A DNA stretch of 64,000 nucleotides from Buddleja alternifolia (GCA_019426215.1 CM033402.1:26633102-26697101); one strand, 5' to 3'; positions 21,701 through 34,430 are shown, counted from the first letter of the stretch. The notes: generated from the sequence alone by a model not told the origin. Numbers and translations are program-made.

Positions 21701-22672
21701 TTGTCCAGCATCCTTCCTCGCATCAGATCCTAATTCATACAACATATGTGAGCAGTAGCTCCAGAGTCAAGAATCCAAGATGTAGAGAAGACGGTCGTAG
21801 AACAATAAGTTTCATGAACATAAAGTTCCATACCTTGTGCGCCAGGCCCCATATTCGGACAGTTCATTCTCCAGTGGCCCAGCTCACAGCAGTGTAGGCA
21901 TCTGTCTGTCTTTTGTGGCCCCTTTCTCTTGCGAATCACAGGAGCTTTCCCTTTTCCTTTATCGACACCACCCTGAGCTCCAAGCTCGCCAGCCTGCTTC
22001 TTGGTTTTTCTCTTCTTATTCTTCGCCCGCTTGGGCCCAGAAGTGATAACCAAAGCAGTCTCTTTTCCCTTGGGCTTCAATTGAGATTGAGCAGTGTTTA
22101 ATTTGTTCATTAGCCTAATTAAGGTGCATTCAATCTCATTGCAATTGAAGTTAATGACGAATTGGGAAAAAAGAGTCAGGAAGGGACTGCAAGATAAGAT
22201 TGGTCTGAATTTGCGGGTTCATTTTAAAATCAAGAGCTTCCAATCTCTCGATCCTTGATATGATTTTGAGGACATGATCCCCAACCTTCTCCCCTTCTCT
22301 CATTTTGGCTCCGAAGAGCTCTTTAGATATTTCATATCTAGCAGTCCTACTGTGCTCACCATAGATCTCGACCAAGTGCGCCAAGATAGCCCTCACTGTG
22401 GTCATCTTGTCGTGGGACCTTTGTAGCTCATTCGTCATAGAGCCAAGAATGTACCCACGCACTCGGACGTTGTTCTTTACTCATTTTTCATGAGCATGGA
22501 ATTCTTCTTCATTGGCACGTGTTCTGGCAGGTGGAGCAGGGATATCAATGCCCAACAAGTATCCTAGAGACTCCATATTGAGAACTATTCTCAAATTCCT
22601 TAGCCAATCCACGTAGTTGGGTCCGGTAAGGATATTCTTTTCGAGTAATACGGAAAGTGGGTTGATTGTCAT
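18739..22672 (-). pseudogene. Copia A gag-pol polyprotein, lightly damaged
   Basis: Starts at the Met of MTINPLSVLLEKN (22672). Gag is followed by a CCHC knuckle (CLHCCELGHWRMNC, near 21.87-21.91 kb), protease (WILDSGATAH, near 21.75 kb), GAG-pre-integrase (HLRLGHAGEQKI), integrase (VHTDVCG, SDRGGEYM, NGVAERRNRTLLD), RT (YVDDILLIGND, near 19.70 kb) and RNase H (YCDNTRAIA) ending KHIERRYHIIRE...KWH. Lesions: TGA 22481-22483, a frameshift in a T-run near 22165, TAG 21730-21732, TAA 21010-21012, TGA 20398-20400, TAA 20182-20184. From the frameshift to the end everything stays in one frame. RNase H also lacks five residues (YIAAS) that B and I keep. Confidence 0.92.
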
Positions 22673-24620
22673 TTTTGAAAAACGAGAGAGATAAAACAAA
22701 TAGCTGTAGAAAATAAACCAGACTTAATTAAAATATTGGACGAAACTAAGACCAAGTTTAAAATCAAGGACTTCAACTTATAACTTGGCTCCCACTACAT
22801 TTTTTGAAATTCCACACTCCCACTGTGAAATGACGGAAGCGATCGTTGATGAAAACTTCGTGGTGGGGATTGAGTTCTTTAATTAATATAATGGATGACA
22901 ACCCTTTAACGATATTTGGTCCATTACATAATTAAAGTGATGTCAAACATCAATCTATTAAATAGACGGTTCAATCATATTTATCCAATAATCCACAAAT
23001 ACCACAACCCTTTAACGATTTGTTGGTAAAGTGGACTGCCTAAGTTCATTCCCACTAACTCCTCATAATCTAATCACCATGCAACCTTTTAACGATATTT
23101 GGGGTGAAATATGTCTCGATTAAGGCATCTAATGCACTTAATAAAATTCTAGAATTAAATCTTAATATATGACCCCCACTTACTGGGAAGATGCCACATA
23201 TGGATTTAATCCTTGATCTTATTAAGTTTAGTGGAGGGAAAGGATGCCTAGCACCCCTTACTAACTTAGTATTATTTTTGTTTGGGAGAATTCATGTTCA
23301 AAACATTTATTTCGTTTCACTTTGCACATTTACCAATTTATATTGCACATATTGATAACACACATCCTTCATACAACTAATGAGCATGCATCAAAAGCAA
23401 TAATACAACACACAAGTCTATGGGCTTTTATCTAGAGGGCCCAAGCTAATGGGCTATCATAAAATTGAAAAAGAAAAGCCTAGCTAATCTTCGTTGCCTC
23501 CAAGCTCCTCTTCTTTTGCATGATCTCCATCTTGAAAGGCCTATTCTATTTCTATTTATTACAAGAGTTAATTTAAAACCTATACATAAATCTAGAAATA
23601 AAATAAATGGGGCTCAAACCGGCCCTCACAACCCATCAAAAGAAATACATAATCAAAAGAAGCAACCTAAGCCCAAAGACATATGTCACCATCACATAAT
23701 ACTTGCTCGCGATAAATAAAGCACTTATGTTGGTAATTAATAAAAATTAATTAGTCCAACTTAATTAATTTCCACAATAAAATTCCAAATTTTATTGATT
23801 CATATGAAAATAATCCTATTTATGAGAATTCTTTATTTAAATAAATAACTTAATAAATAAAATTCTCCAAGAGTTTATTAATTAATTATTTCATTCAAAT
23901 AAAGATCAATAAAAACTATATTGGGCTTAATTTTATCAAAATTAAATTACCAACCATTGGCATATTCAAATTTAATTAATTAGGCCCAATAACTAACTTA
24001 TTGAATTATCCACAATTTTAATCAAAACAATTTGGGCCCTTTTTCAATTAAATCCCGGTCATCATCCTTTTGACCCATCCGGATAACCAAAATAGCCCAA
24101 ACACCTATTCACTTAAAATTTGGACCTTAGAAAAATATAACCCGACCCATTAGGGCCCGAGTCACAAAAACCCGGGCCCCGAAATAGGTCCGTGCGCTAG
24201 GCGCATAGCATGGTGTATGCCGTGCGCGCAGCGCACGGTTTAATCGTGCTTGGCCGGATGCCCAGCGTCCGTCCAGCCCCTCCGACGGGAGCCGTGAAAT
24301 GGCACGACATTGGGGGCCCACCCAGTGTGTGCAGTGCGCACGCTGTGTGCGCAACGGGAGGCCGAAAAGGCCTCCTATTGCGCGACCAGCGCGCAGACTG
24401 CGCACGCATATTACGTCGCGCTCGTCTCGAGGTTATACTTCTCCGATTCTCATAAACTTTATATTCAAGGATTCGCAACTCAGTAAACTACAACTTTCAT
24501 GAAGAAACTGCAGCGAGATTCAGAATATTTTCATATGAGAAAAATGTTCAAAGCAGGCCTCAAAAACGCAAAAAAAAAAACAATTAATCACATAAGCAAT
24601 TAAACACAGAATTCAGAGAT
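22673..24620 (-). other. Copia A 5' leader
   Basis: 1.95 kb between primer site and gag, with no convincing gene. From the primer site it contains a GC-rich block (24180-24440), an AT-rich stretch, and near gag three copies of a 15-base motif (sense ATCGTTAAAGGGTTG) at about 22899-22915, 23005-23021 and 23082-23100. The overlapping ORFs at 24127-24502 exist on both strands only because the block is GC-rich and lacks stops. The same architecture recurs in copia B and I. Confidence 0.8.
24220..24375 (-). ncRNA. GC-rich hairpins in copia A leader (candidate packaging/dimer signal)
   Basis: Two perfect stems: CCGTGCGC-GCA-GCGCACGG (24220-24238), about 405 nt from the primer site, and GGAGGCC/GGCCTCC with a 5-nt loop (24357-24375), about 268 nt from it. 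Equivalent stems lie at matching distances in copia B and I. The role is inferred by analogy with retroviral leader hairpins. Confidence 0.5.
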
Positions 24621-24634
24621 TGGCTCAGATACCA
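24621..24634 (-). other. Primer-binding site of copia A (initiator-Met tRNA type)
   Basis: Sense strand TGGTATCTGAGCCA, one mismatch to the 14-nt complement of plant initiator-Met tRNA (TGGTATCAGAGCCA), one base inside the 5' LTR end. Standard for Ty1/copia. Confidence 0.9.
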
Positions 24635-24635
24635 C

Positions 24636-26222
24636 TGTTGGGAATTATACAAATAAAATGCAGCGCAAAGTAAATTTAATACCCAAAGCCCGAATCATCT
24701 CTAATCCTCGTGTTTAATTGTGTATAGAAAAATTACCGTTCTCGCGTATGTTGATTTCTGAACGTGATCCTTTTCTCTAACGCGGAATTTGCAAACGTCT
24801 CTAATTCGTCACGCCGGAATCAAAAAGGAAAAACTCCTCTTTTCTTCCTTGTCAAAGACGTCTAGAGAGAGAGAGAGAGGTGGGAGACTTTTTCTTGGAG
24901 ATAAAGTTATGTAAGTTGCCTTGTGTTATTTTTCACCTTGTGATATATTTATATCATTATGAAACAATAACAATAGCATGCAAGAGCCCTATTTGGGCGT
25001 CTATTTGGCCGCCCCTTAGTGGGCTCGGAAGCCTTCGGGCTTTTGTCTTGCTTGCCAATTAATTAATCGGATAATTTATTTATCCAATAAATAAATTGAT
25101 AATCCAATTAATTTATAATTCAATTTCTCCAAGAAATTAATCAACTCATTAATTTCATTAATTAATTAAATTGTCCAATAATTAATTAATTAATTACGAC
25201 ATCCAATGCCGTGAATTCCTCTCAAGTCTTTTTCCCATGTTTTTCCTTTTGCACTTCCTTTAAGCGCGACTCTTTAGGTTCGTCTCAAAAGGCAATTGGT
25301 AGGAATCCAAAGGGTTGTGAGTGACACCTAGCCAGTCTTGTGGCTCACACCGTAACCCAATTGAGAACGAATGAATAGGATCATTCCAAACCTTTACGCC
25401 ATGAATACCGTACGTGTATAAACCTTTTATTCTTATATCCTAGTCAAGTAAGAGTCATGGATTAAAGTCAAACTCATATAACTTGACCATATGCCTAAGC
25501 TCATAATAAGTCGAGGTATTTAAATGCTTTGGCCAAAGACTTTCATCCTCACTTATTCATGATCGCATAGGATATTTTACTCATTCACTTATGAGAGAAT
25601 AAATTCCATATTTCAAATCAGTTAACAGTGCTACCTGCCCCTCAAGTCGCACTTCGAGGTCGATTCGACCAACAGGTGATTTGAATATAACTACTCTAAT
25701 GACAGACTTAATGTCACAAGTACATCTTCAACTCGATTTCTTAGGTCAGAGGTTCACACGTACCTATCACTACTTATCAGTTTCATCATTGACTGTCAAT
25801 GAGTGAATACCCATGTGATGAACTGATGCGAGCCGTGTTCGAAGATATTAGTCCAACTGACACGTCTATGATATAAGTTCCCACTTCCATTTTCATAGTG
25901 TACGACTGACACTTTCTCTATCGAAACTTACATCATAAAAGTCTTTATTCACTATTGATGCCTAATCAATATTTCTTAGACTTGCGAACCCTTTTAGATG
26001 TCAAGGGTCAAACCATTCTAGTGCCTTTCCTCCTATCCCATAGGAGGTAGAAGGTTCGCCTTGTCATCAAGGATTTTACGTTTTTTATTCACACCTTATA
26101 AATGCCTATAAGAAAACAACAATTAACTGTCTTATATTAATAGAAAAACCATAGTTTAGTTACAATATTTATGCCCTATAAATCTTTCCTCTCTATGACA
26201 TTGGAGGGCATATACTTTAAAA
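24636..26222 (-). repeat. Copia A 5' LTR
   Basis: 1,587 bp on the - strand, from the outer end at 26222 (TGTTAGAG mutated to TTTTAAAG) to ATTCCCAACA at 24636. It is flanked on the outside by the ATATG duplication (26223-26227). It keeps the uninterrupted CTAGT site that gypsy C used in the other LTR. Confidence 0.92.
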
Positions 26223-26227
26223 ATATG
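26223..26227. repeat. Right target-site duplication of copia A (ATATG)
   Basis: Matches 7131-7135. It is followed by 26 bp of pre-insertion sequence and then the copia B LTR. Confidence 0.85.
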
Positions 26228-26253
26228 GGGAGGAAGTTTTCTCTCCTAGTCTT

Positions 26254-27868
26254 TGTTAGAGTGTATGCCCTCAAATGCCATAAAAATGATAGATTTATAA
26301 GGCATTGACTTGTAACTAAACAATACCATTTTATTATATGTAAGGCATTATCTTGTTGTTTTCTTATAGGCGTTTGTAAGGTGTTAATAAACAATGTAAA
26401 GTCCTTGAGTATAAGGCAAACCTTCTAATTCCTATGGGATAGGGAGAATGGCACTAGAAGGGTTTGATCCTTATTCTCTAAATAGGGTTCGCAAGTCTAA
26501 GAAAGTATTTGACTGGACATCAATACAGAACAAGGACTTACATGATATAAGTTTTGACAAAGAAAGTGTCAGTCGAACACTACAGGAATGATAGTGGGAA
26601 CTTATGTCGTGGACATATAAGTTGGACTAATATGTTCGAACACGGCTCGCATCATTTTCATCACATGGGTATTCACTCACTGACAGTCAATGATGAAACT
26701 GATAAGTTGTGATAGGTACGCGTGAACCTCATACCTGAGGCGTCGAGTTGAAGATGTACTTGTGACATCAACTATGTCATTAGAGTACTTAGATCCAAAT
26801 CACCCTTTGGTGGGATCGACCTCGAAGTGCGACTTGATGGGCAAGTAGCATTGTTAACTGATTAGCAAAATGGGATTTATTCTCTCATAAGTGAATGAGC
26901 TAAGCATCCTATGCAGTTATGAATGACTGAGGTTAAAAGTCTTTGGCCAAAGCATAAAATGACCTCGACTCATTATGAGCTAAGCATATGGTCAAGTCAT
27001 GTGAGTTTGACTAAAACCATGACTCTCACTTGACTGGGATATAAGAATAAAAGGTTTACACACGTACGGTATTCACAGTGTATATGGTTTGGAATGATCC
27101 TATTCATTCGTTCTCAATTGGGATACGATGTGAGCCACGTGACTTGCTAGGGGCTACTCACATCCTTTTGGTTTCCTTCCAATTACCTTTTTAGACGAAC
27201 CTAAAGAGTCGGGCTTAAAGGAAGTGCAAAAAGAAAATCGTGGGCAAAAAGACTTGAGAGAATTTTCGGTATTGGATATCAAGATTAATTAATTAATCAG
27301 TAGATGATTTTATTAATTAATTAAGTTAATGAATTAATTAATTCCTCATGGGAATTTAATTATAATATTAACATGAATTTAATTGATTATTTAATTAATT
27401 TATTTATTTGATAAATAATATTAATTAATTAATTAATTAATAACCAAAGCCCGAAGGCTTAAAAGCCTACAAGTGGACGTCCATATAGGGCTTGTGAAGC
27501 CTAGGTTATTGTTTTCTATTGTAGTATATATATATACTACTTAGTGGAGAAATAACTAGGTCAAGAGAATCAACTTACAAACTTTCTCTCCAAGTCAAAC
27601 TCTCCTCCCTTTCTCTCTCACTCTAGCCGTCCATCAAGGTGAAGAAGAAGGAGATTTTTGTTTTTAACTCCGGCATGGCAATTTAGAGACAGCGACGGAT
27701 TTGCTGTTCAAGAAAAGGATTGCAAAGCTGCTTCAGATTTCAACATATGCGAGAACGGTAATTAATTTCGTAAAACCCAATTTAAATACGAGAAATAGAG
27801 ATGAGCCATTGGGATTAAACTTATTATTCTTCCGCTGTGTTTTTGATTTTATGCAATTTTTCCCAACA
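26254..27868 (+). repeat. Copia B 5' LTR
   Basis: 1,615 bp, TGTTAGAG...TTTCCCAACA. It is opposite in orientation to the copia A 5' LTR, only 31 bp away, so the two form a large imperfect inverted repeat with outward-facing promoters. The (TA)n at about 27525-27538 is a simple repeat. Confidence 0.92.
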
Positions 27869-27869
27869 G

Positions 27870-27883
27870 TGGTATCAGAGCCA
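27870..27883 (+). other. Primer-binding site of copia B (initiator-Met tRNA)
   Basis: TGGTATCAGAGCCA, a perfect 14-nt complement of the 3' end of plant initiator-Met tRNA, one base after the LTR. Confidence 0.93.
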
Positions 27884-29735
27884 ATCTCTGATTTCTGTAT
27901 TTTATTGATTACGTGATTATGTGTTTTTTGCGTTTTTTGAATCATGTTTTGAATATGTTTTTCGTGATGATAATCCATGATTTTTCTGTGTTTAATTCAT
28001 GTATGTTTTAGTATGATGACTTGTGAATTGAAAAATCTAATTTTTGTGAGAACCGGGTCGAAAAAACCCCACGACAAGCGCGATGAGGACAACGTGCGTA
28101 GTCTGCACGCTGGGCATGCAGACAGCGCACACTGTGCACACAGTAGGTAGCCTTCGGGCCACCCACTATGGGCACATATGCGCACGCTGTGCACTTGACG
28201 CCGTGCGCCAGGCGTCGTGTTATGCGTGGCCAGGCGACGCCGTGCGCTAGGCGCATGACACACGTCGTGTCGTGCGCCCAGCGCACGTGAGCCCAGTTAC
28301 ATGGGTCCGGGTCCATGACACGGGTCTTAACGGGTCGGGTTATTTTTTCTCGGGTCCAATTTTTTAAATAAATGAGTTTTGGGCTATTTTAATTATCCGG
28401 GTGGGTCAAAAGGATGATGACCCGGATTTAATTAAATAAACCCAAATTGTTTTATTTAAAAATATGGACTCTTCAATAAATTAGTTTTGGGCCTAATTAA
28501 TTGAAATTAAATATGCCAATGGTTAGTAATTATATTTTATGAAATCAAGCCCAAATTGTTTTTGTTGGATATTATTAATTTAAGTGAAATAATTAATTAA
28601 TGGTTCTTGGAGAATTATTACTTTGGAATTTTATTGAGGGAATTAATTAGTTGGACTAATTATTCATTAACTTAATCACCAACATAATTGCTTTATTTTT
28701 CGCGAGCATGTATTATATGATGGTGACATTGTCCATGGGCTTAGGTTTTTTTCTTTTGATTGTATTTCCTTTTATAGGTTGTAAGGGCCGAAAATGAACC
28801 CGTTTATTTTATTTCTAGAATTATGTATAGGTTGTTAAATAATCTCATGTAATAGATAGAAATATAATAGGCCTTTCAAGAAGAGATTAATCCAAAAGAA
28901 GAGGAGCTTGGAGCCCAAGAAGAATAGCTAGGCATATTTTTCCTTTTAATGATGGCCCATTGGCTTGGGCCCTCTAGATAAAGCTCATGGACATATGTGT
29001 TGATCTATTGCTTTCGATGCATGTTCATTATTTGTATGAAGCATGTATGTTATCAATAGGGCTATATAAATTGAATAATGTGCAAAGTGAGACTTAGATA
29101 AATGTTTAGAACTTAATTCTCCCAAGCAAAAATTGATACTAAGTTAGTAAGGGGTGTTGGGCATCCTTTCCCTCCACTAAACTTAATGAAATTAAGTATT
29201 AAACCTAGTATATGGCATCTTCCCAGTAAGTGGGGATCGTATATCAAGATTTAATTCTAGAATTTTATTAAGTGCATTAGATGCCTTAATCGAGACATAT
29301 TTCACCCCAAATATCGTTAAAGGGTTGCAAGGTGAAATTCAAATGTTAGATTATGAGGAGTTAGTGGGAGTAAACTTAGATAATCCACAAATCCTATAAA
29401 TTGTTAAAGGGTTGCGGTTTTGGTGGATTATGGGAAAAAGAAGATTGAACCATCTATTGGATAGATTGATGTTGGACATCACTTTAATTAAAATAATGGA
29501 CCAAATATTGTTAAAGGGTTGCCATCCATTATATTAATTAAAGAAAACAATCCCCACCACGAAGTACATTGCAACGATCACTTCCGTTTTTCATAGTGGG
29601 AGTGTGAATCTCGAAAAATGTAGTGGGAGCCAAGTTATAAGTCGAAGTCCTTGGTTTTAGTTTAGTTACACAAGTCTAATAAAGTCTGGTTTATTTTCTG
29701 CAGCTATTTTTGATTTATCTCTCTCAAATTTAATT
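27884..29735 (+). other. Copia B 5' leader with GC hairpins and triple motif
   Basis: 1.85 kb, no gene. Its GC-rich block (28040-28330) contains a GCC-TTCG-GGC stem (28146-28163, about 285 nt from the primer site) and CGTGCGC-CCA-GCGCACG (28271-28287, about 405 nt). Near gag, three copies of (A/T)T(C/T)GTTAAAGGGTTG occur at 29311-29327, 29401-29414 and 29505-29521. ORFs in the GC block are stop-poor artefacts. Confidence 0.8.
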
Positions 29736-32700
29736 ATGTCTCCCAAACCACTGTCGAAATTAATGGAAAACACGATTCTCACTTGTCCAAACTACATAGA
29801 ATGGTTCACAAAGCTGAGGATGGTCCTTAGCAGTGAATCCATAGACTATGTACTTGAAATTGGTCGTCCTCCCATTCCTGGAAACGAAGAGGGTGATGAA
29901 GTTTTCCTAGCTCGTTGGGATTGGTGCTGTGATAACCATAGAGCAAGGGTATACATCTTAAGCTCGATGTGCATAGAGTTGCAAAGGTCCCATGCTAAGA
30001 TGGATAATGCAAGAGACATTATCCTGCATCTGGATGAGCTGTTCGGAGAGCGCGGTAGGACCGCTAGATATTTCATTTCAAGGGATCTCTTCCGAACTAA
30101 AATGACTGAAGGAGAGGATGTTGGAGAACACGTTTTCAAAATGATGACCATGATAGAAAAACTAAAATCTTTAAACTTCTAAATGGATCTACATCTCCAA
30201 GTTGATCTCATCCTACAGTCACTCCCCGATTCATTCTATTACTTCGTCATAAACTTTGACATGAATGACATTAAGGGTTCTTTAGCTGGGCTATTAGAAA
30301 AACTCAAAGTTGCTCAGAAACAAATAAAGACGGACAAATGGAACAACCCAATGGCAATTACTTTTCCTAATCCATTGGATGGAAGAAGGAATAATAATGA
30401 CCATTTAGAGGAAGGGGCATCCAGCACGACTTGCAACAAAGCACACCAAAGGAGAAATAAGAGGGTTAGAAATCAGGATAGATGCTTATGCTGCGGTGAG
30501 CTAGGCCAGTGGAGAAGAGACTGTCCTAACATACGAGTGAAAGGTAAATAACTTTATGTTTTTGAAACTGATTGCTCTATTACCAACTTTTCCTCTTCAT
30601 GGATTCTTGATTCAAGAGCTAATACTCATGTATGTTGTGTGAATCAGAATTTGGAAAGAAGAAGAAAGCTGAGCCCTGATGAGGTGAAGATAAAAGTAGG
30701 CAGCGGGCAAAGCGTCGCAGCTACTGAAATTGGATCTGCCTCATTATTTCTCAATTCTAGACATATACTATTTCTGGATAATGTTTTAGTTTTGCTCAAT
30801 GGGCTTAAAAACATTATTTCTATTCCCGTTTTAGTTAAACTTGGTTACACTTTCCGTTTTATTGATGAACGATGCGACATTTATTATGGTAATAAATTAG
30901 TAGGATTTTCTTCTTTAATAAATAGATTGTATTACCTTAGAATGAGTGTTCTGTGAATACTATACAAAGAAAACGTAGTAGGCTTGGAATAAACCAAAGA
31001 TTGATTTGGCATCTTAGACTAGGCCATGCCGGCGAACATAAAATTCGCAAATTGGAGAAAGATGGACTTATTGGCCTATTGGAATTGGATTCCTATCCTA
31101 CTTGTGAATCTTGTCTCAAAGGCAAGATGGGTAGATCCCCCTTCATAGGGACTTTTAAAAGAGCCTCACAAATCTTAGGTTGAGTGCATATTGATGTTTG
31201 TGGTCCATTTGGAGAAATGGCACGGGGAGGTTTCCTTTATTTCATCACCTTCACTGATGACCATTCAAGATATGGTCTAGTATACATGATGAGGCACAAG
31301 TCTGAATCCATTGAAACGTTCAAGGAATTCAACGCTTTAGTGGAAAATCAAACTAGTCAACATATAAAAACCCTTCGATCGGATCGAGGAGGAGAATATA
31401 TGAGCGACGAGTTTGATGTATACCTCCGAGAGAATGGTATAGTATTACAACTCACACCTCCAGCGACACCACAGTTAAATGGAGTAGCTGAGCGAAGGAA
31501 TAGAACTTTGTTGGATATGGTTCGCTCCATGCTCAGCTACACTGACTTACCCATTTCACTATGGGGTCATGCACTGCTTACAGCTGTACACATTTTAAAT
31601 AGATGTCCGTCCAAGTCCGTTCCTATGCGATATCGAGGAATAGGAAACCAAGTCTTAATCACATCAAGATTTGGGGATGTCCGGCTTATGTCAAAAAGAC
31701 CAAAGTGGACAAGTTGGAGGCTAGATCCTTGAAGGGACGTCTCGTTGGATATCCTGAGGATTCAATGGGATACCTCTTTTACCTGCACAATGATCAAATG
31801 ATCATTGTAGCTTTACAAGCCCACTTTCTTGAAGATGAGTTCATTTAAGAAGGAGGAGCGGGTAGAAAGATTGTTCTAGAAGAACAAAATGAGACTCGAG
31901 TGGATACATCTACACAGGAAATGAGAACCGAACCTTCTGTAACACAACCACAACCACGAAGATCAAGTAGAGTACCTCAACTGCCTGAGAGGTACGGATA
32001 TCTAGTATAGAGGGAGCTGGATCTTCATTATGTATAAGAGGAGGATCATGGAGATGATCCCTCCACTTTTAACCAAGCAATGGTGGATATGGATGCTACT
32101 AGATGGCGTGAAGCTATGCAAACTGAGATCGATTCGATGCATGCAAACCAAGTCTGGAAACTTGTGGACCAACTTAAAGGGGTAAAACCAATCGGGTGCA
32201 AATGCATCTACAAGAGAAAGATTGGTGTTGATGGCAAAGTTGACACCTACAAAGCCAGGCTAGTGGCAAAAGGGTATAGTCAAAAAGAAGGAATTAACTA
32301 CCAAGAAACCTTTTCGCCAGTGGCTATGATCAAATCAATAAGGATTCTACTTGCAATAGCCGCACACCTAGACTATGAAATATGGCAAATGGATGTCAAA
32401 ACTATTTTCCTAAATGGATTCCTAGAAGAGGATATCTATATGGAACAGCCTAAAGGTTTTTTATCCGAGGAGCGTACTCATAAGGTGTGCAAGCTTGAGA
32501 GATCCATTTATGGACTCAGGCAAGCGTCTCGTAGCTGGAATCTACGTTTTGATGAGGCTGTCAAAGGATTTGACTTCATTAAGAACGAAGACGAGCCATG
32601 TGTTTACAAGAAGGTAAGTGGGAGCAAGATAACATTCCTTGTGTTATATGTAGATGACATATTACTCATAGGGAATGATAATGCTCACCACTGTAAAGAA

Positions 32701-33605
32701 GCGGCTTTCGAGTACTTTCTCCATGAAAGACTTGGGAGAGGCAACTTATATTCTAGGGATTCGAATCTATAGAGATCAAACACATAGAATGATAGGGCTG
32801 TCCCAAGCCCTTTACTTAGAAAAGGTCCTAAAAAGATATAGGATGGAGGATTCTAAGAAAGGGTTCCTACCAATGAGGCATGGGATATATCTCTCAAAAA
32901 CTATGTGTCCTCAAAGTGAGGAAGATAGAAAGGAAATGAGCACTGTACCCTATGCATCAGCAGTGGGTAGCCTGATGTACGCAATGTTGTCTACTAGACC
33001 TAACATTGCTTATTCGGTAAGCGTTGTTTATCGATTTCAAGCAAACCCAGGCAAGGAACATTGGATAGCTGTGAAGAATATCCTAAAGTATCTGAAGAGA
33101 ACCAAGGATATGATTCTCATCAATGGGAGTGGTAGCTTGAGAGTGGACGGGTACATTGATTCAGATTTTCAATCTGATGTCGATGACCGGCAATCCACCT
33201 CAGGATTCGTATTCACCCTCAATGTTCCAAGTAAAGCACAACCGCGGACTCCACTACAGAGGCTGAATACATAGCTGCCTCTGAGGCAGCTAAAGAGGCT
33301 GTTTGGATAAGGAAGTTCATAGAAGAACTTCAAGTGGTTCCTAGCATAAAGCTCTCGTTGCCACTTTATTGTGACAACACCGAAGCAATAGCACAAGTAA
33401 AGGAACCTAGGTCTCACAACAAGTCCAAACACATCGGGAGGAGATTCACATCATAAGAGAGATCATTGCTCGAGGAGAAATATCTGTTCAGAAAATAGCC
33501 TCAGCTGACAATGTCGCTGATCCATTGACCAAGCCATTGGCACAGGCGGTGCTAGAAAAACATCTTGAAGGGATGGGTATTAAATACCATAGCAAATGGC
33601 ATTGA
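29736..33605 (+). pseudogene. Copia B gag-pol, moderately damaged
   Basis: Gag begins MSPKPLSKLMEN at 29736; a TAA at 30180-30182 interrupts gag, and a TAA at 30549-30551 follows the knuckle. The knuckle reads CLCCGELGQWRRDC, with Q in place of the usual His, so zinc binding is probably lost. The protease active site reads DSRA instead of DSGA. Frameshifts occur near 30945, 31625 (small deletion after LNRCPSKSV), 32685 and 33221 (about 22 bp lost in RNase H); TGA at 31181-31183; three more stops at about 31846-32036. Integrase (DVCGPFG, SDRGGEY, AERRNRTLLD) and RT (YVDDILLIGND, near 32650) are recognisable. Ends KWH at 33605. Confidence 0.9.
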
Positions 33606-33620
33606 GTGCAAGTGGGAGAT

Positions 33621-34430
33621 TGTTAGAGTGTATGCCCTTAAATACCATAAAGAGGATAGATTTATAGGGCGTTGACTTGTAACTAAACAATGTCATTTTA
33701 TTATATATAAGGCATTATCTTGTTGTTTCCTTATAGGCATTTGTAAGTTGTTAATAAACAACGTAAAGTCTTTGAGTATAAGGCAAACCTTCTACTTCTT
33801 ATGGGATAGGGAGAATGGCACTAGAAGGGTATGATCCTTATTCTCTAAATAGGGTTCGCAAGTCCAAGAAAGTATTTGACTGGACATCAATACAGAACAA
33901 GAACTTGTATGATATAAGTTTTGACAGAGAAAGTGTCAGTCGAACACTATGAGAATGATAGTGGGAACTTATGTCGTGGACATATAAGTTGGACTAATAT
34001 GTTCGAACATGGCTCGCATCAGTTTCATCAAATGGGTATTCACTCACTAATAGTCAATGATGAAACTGATAAGTTGTGATAGCTATGCGTGAACCTTAGA
34101 CCTGAGGAGTCGAGTTGAAGATGTACTTGTGACATCAAGTCTGTCATTAGAGTAGTTAGATCTAAATCACCCTTTGGTGGGATCGACCTCGAAGTCTGAC
34201 TTGATGGGCAAGTAACATTGTTAACTGATTAGCAAAATGAGATTTGTTCTCTCATAAGTAAATGAGCAAAGTATCCTAGGCAGTCATGAATGAGTGAGGT
34301 TAAAAGTCTTTGGCCAAAGAATAAAATGACCTCAACTCATTATGAGCTAAGCATATGATCAAGTCATGTGAGTTTGACAAAAACCATGACTCTCACTTGA
34401 CTGGGATATAAGAATAAAAGGTTTATACAC
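33621..34430 (+). repeat. Copia B 3' LTR, first 810 bp
   Basis: Starts TGTTAGAG right after the polypurine tract and follows the B 5' LTR to AAAAGGTTTATACAC, where gypsy D starts (TGACACG). The last five bases TACAC (34426-34430) are the likely D target; its partner copy is not in the window. Confidence 0.9.

Larger units (their letters stand above)
7136..26222 (-). mobile_element. Copia A: Ty1/copia retrotransposon split by nested gypsy C
   Basis: Read on the - strand: 5' LTR 24636-26222, initiator-Met primer site 24621-24634, leader, gag-pol 22672-18739, polypurine tract just right of 18723, then the 3' LTR (18723 down to 7136). The 3' LTR is interrupted by gypsy C. A flanking 5-bp duplication ATATG confirms the ends. 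Without C the element is about 9.0 kb. gag-pol is complete in domain order but has five nonsense codons and one frameshift, so A is non-autonomous as read. It is the best-preserved copia copy here. Confidence 0.92.
26254..34430 (+). mobile_element. Copia B: Ty1/copia element, 3' LTR cut by gypsy D
   Basis: 5' LTR 26254-27868, primer site 27870-27883, leader with GC hairpins, gag-pol 29736-33605, polypurine tract (GCAAGTGGGAGAT, 33608-33620), 3' LTR from 33621 cut at 34430 by gypsy D. The rest of the 3' LTR is not in the window, so the target duplication cannot be checked; GTCTT (26249-26253) is the left candidate. B is close to A and I in LTR and pol. Its gag matches I (MSPKPLSKLMEN) rather than A (MTINPLSVLLEK). 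Confidence 0.9.

Noticed and set aside
24127..24502. Overlapping ORFs of 67-93 codons on both strands in the copia leaders (also 27997-28316, 52908-53288)
   Set aside because: They occur in several frames at once in GC-rich, stop-poor DNA and do not conserve protein sequence between copia A, B and I; the hairpins explain the composition better.
24621..24634. Matches to tRNA 3' ends (also 10099, 27870, 52814)
   Set aside because: They are primer-binding sites complementary to tRNA, not tRNA genes; no cloverleaf can be formed around them.
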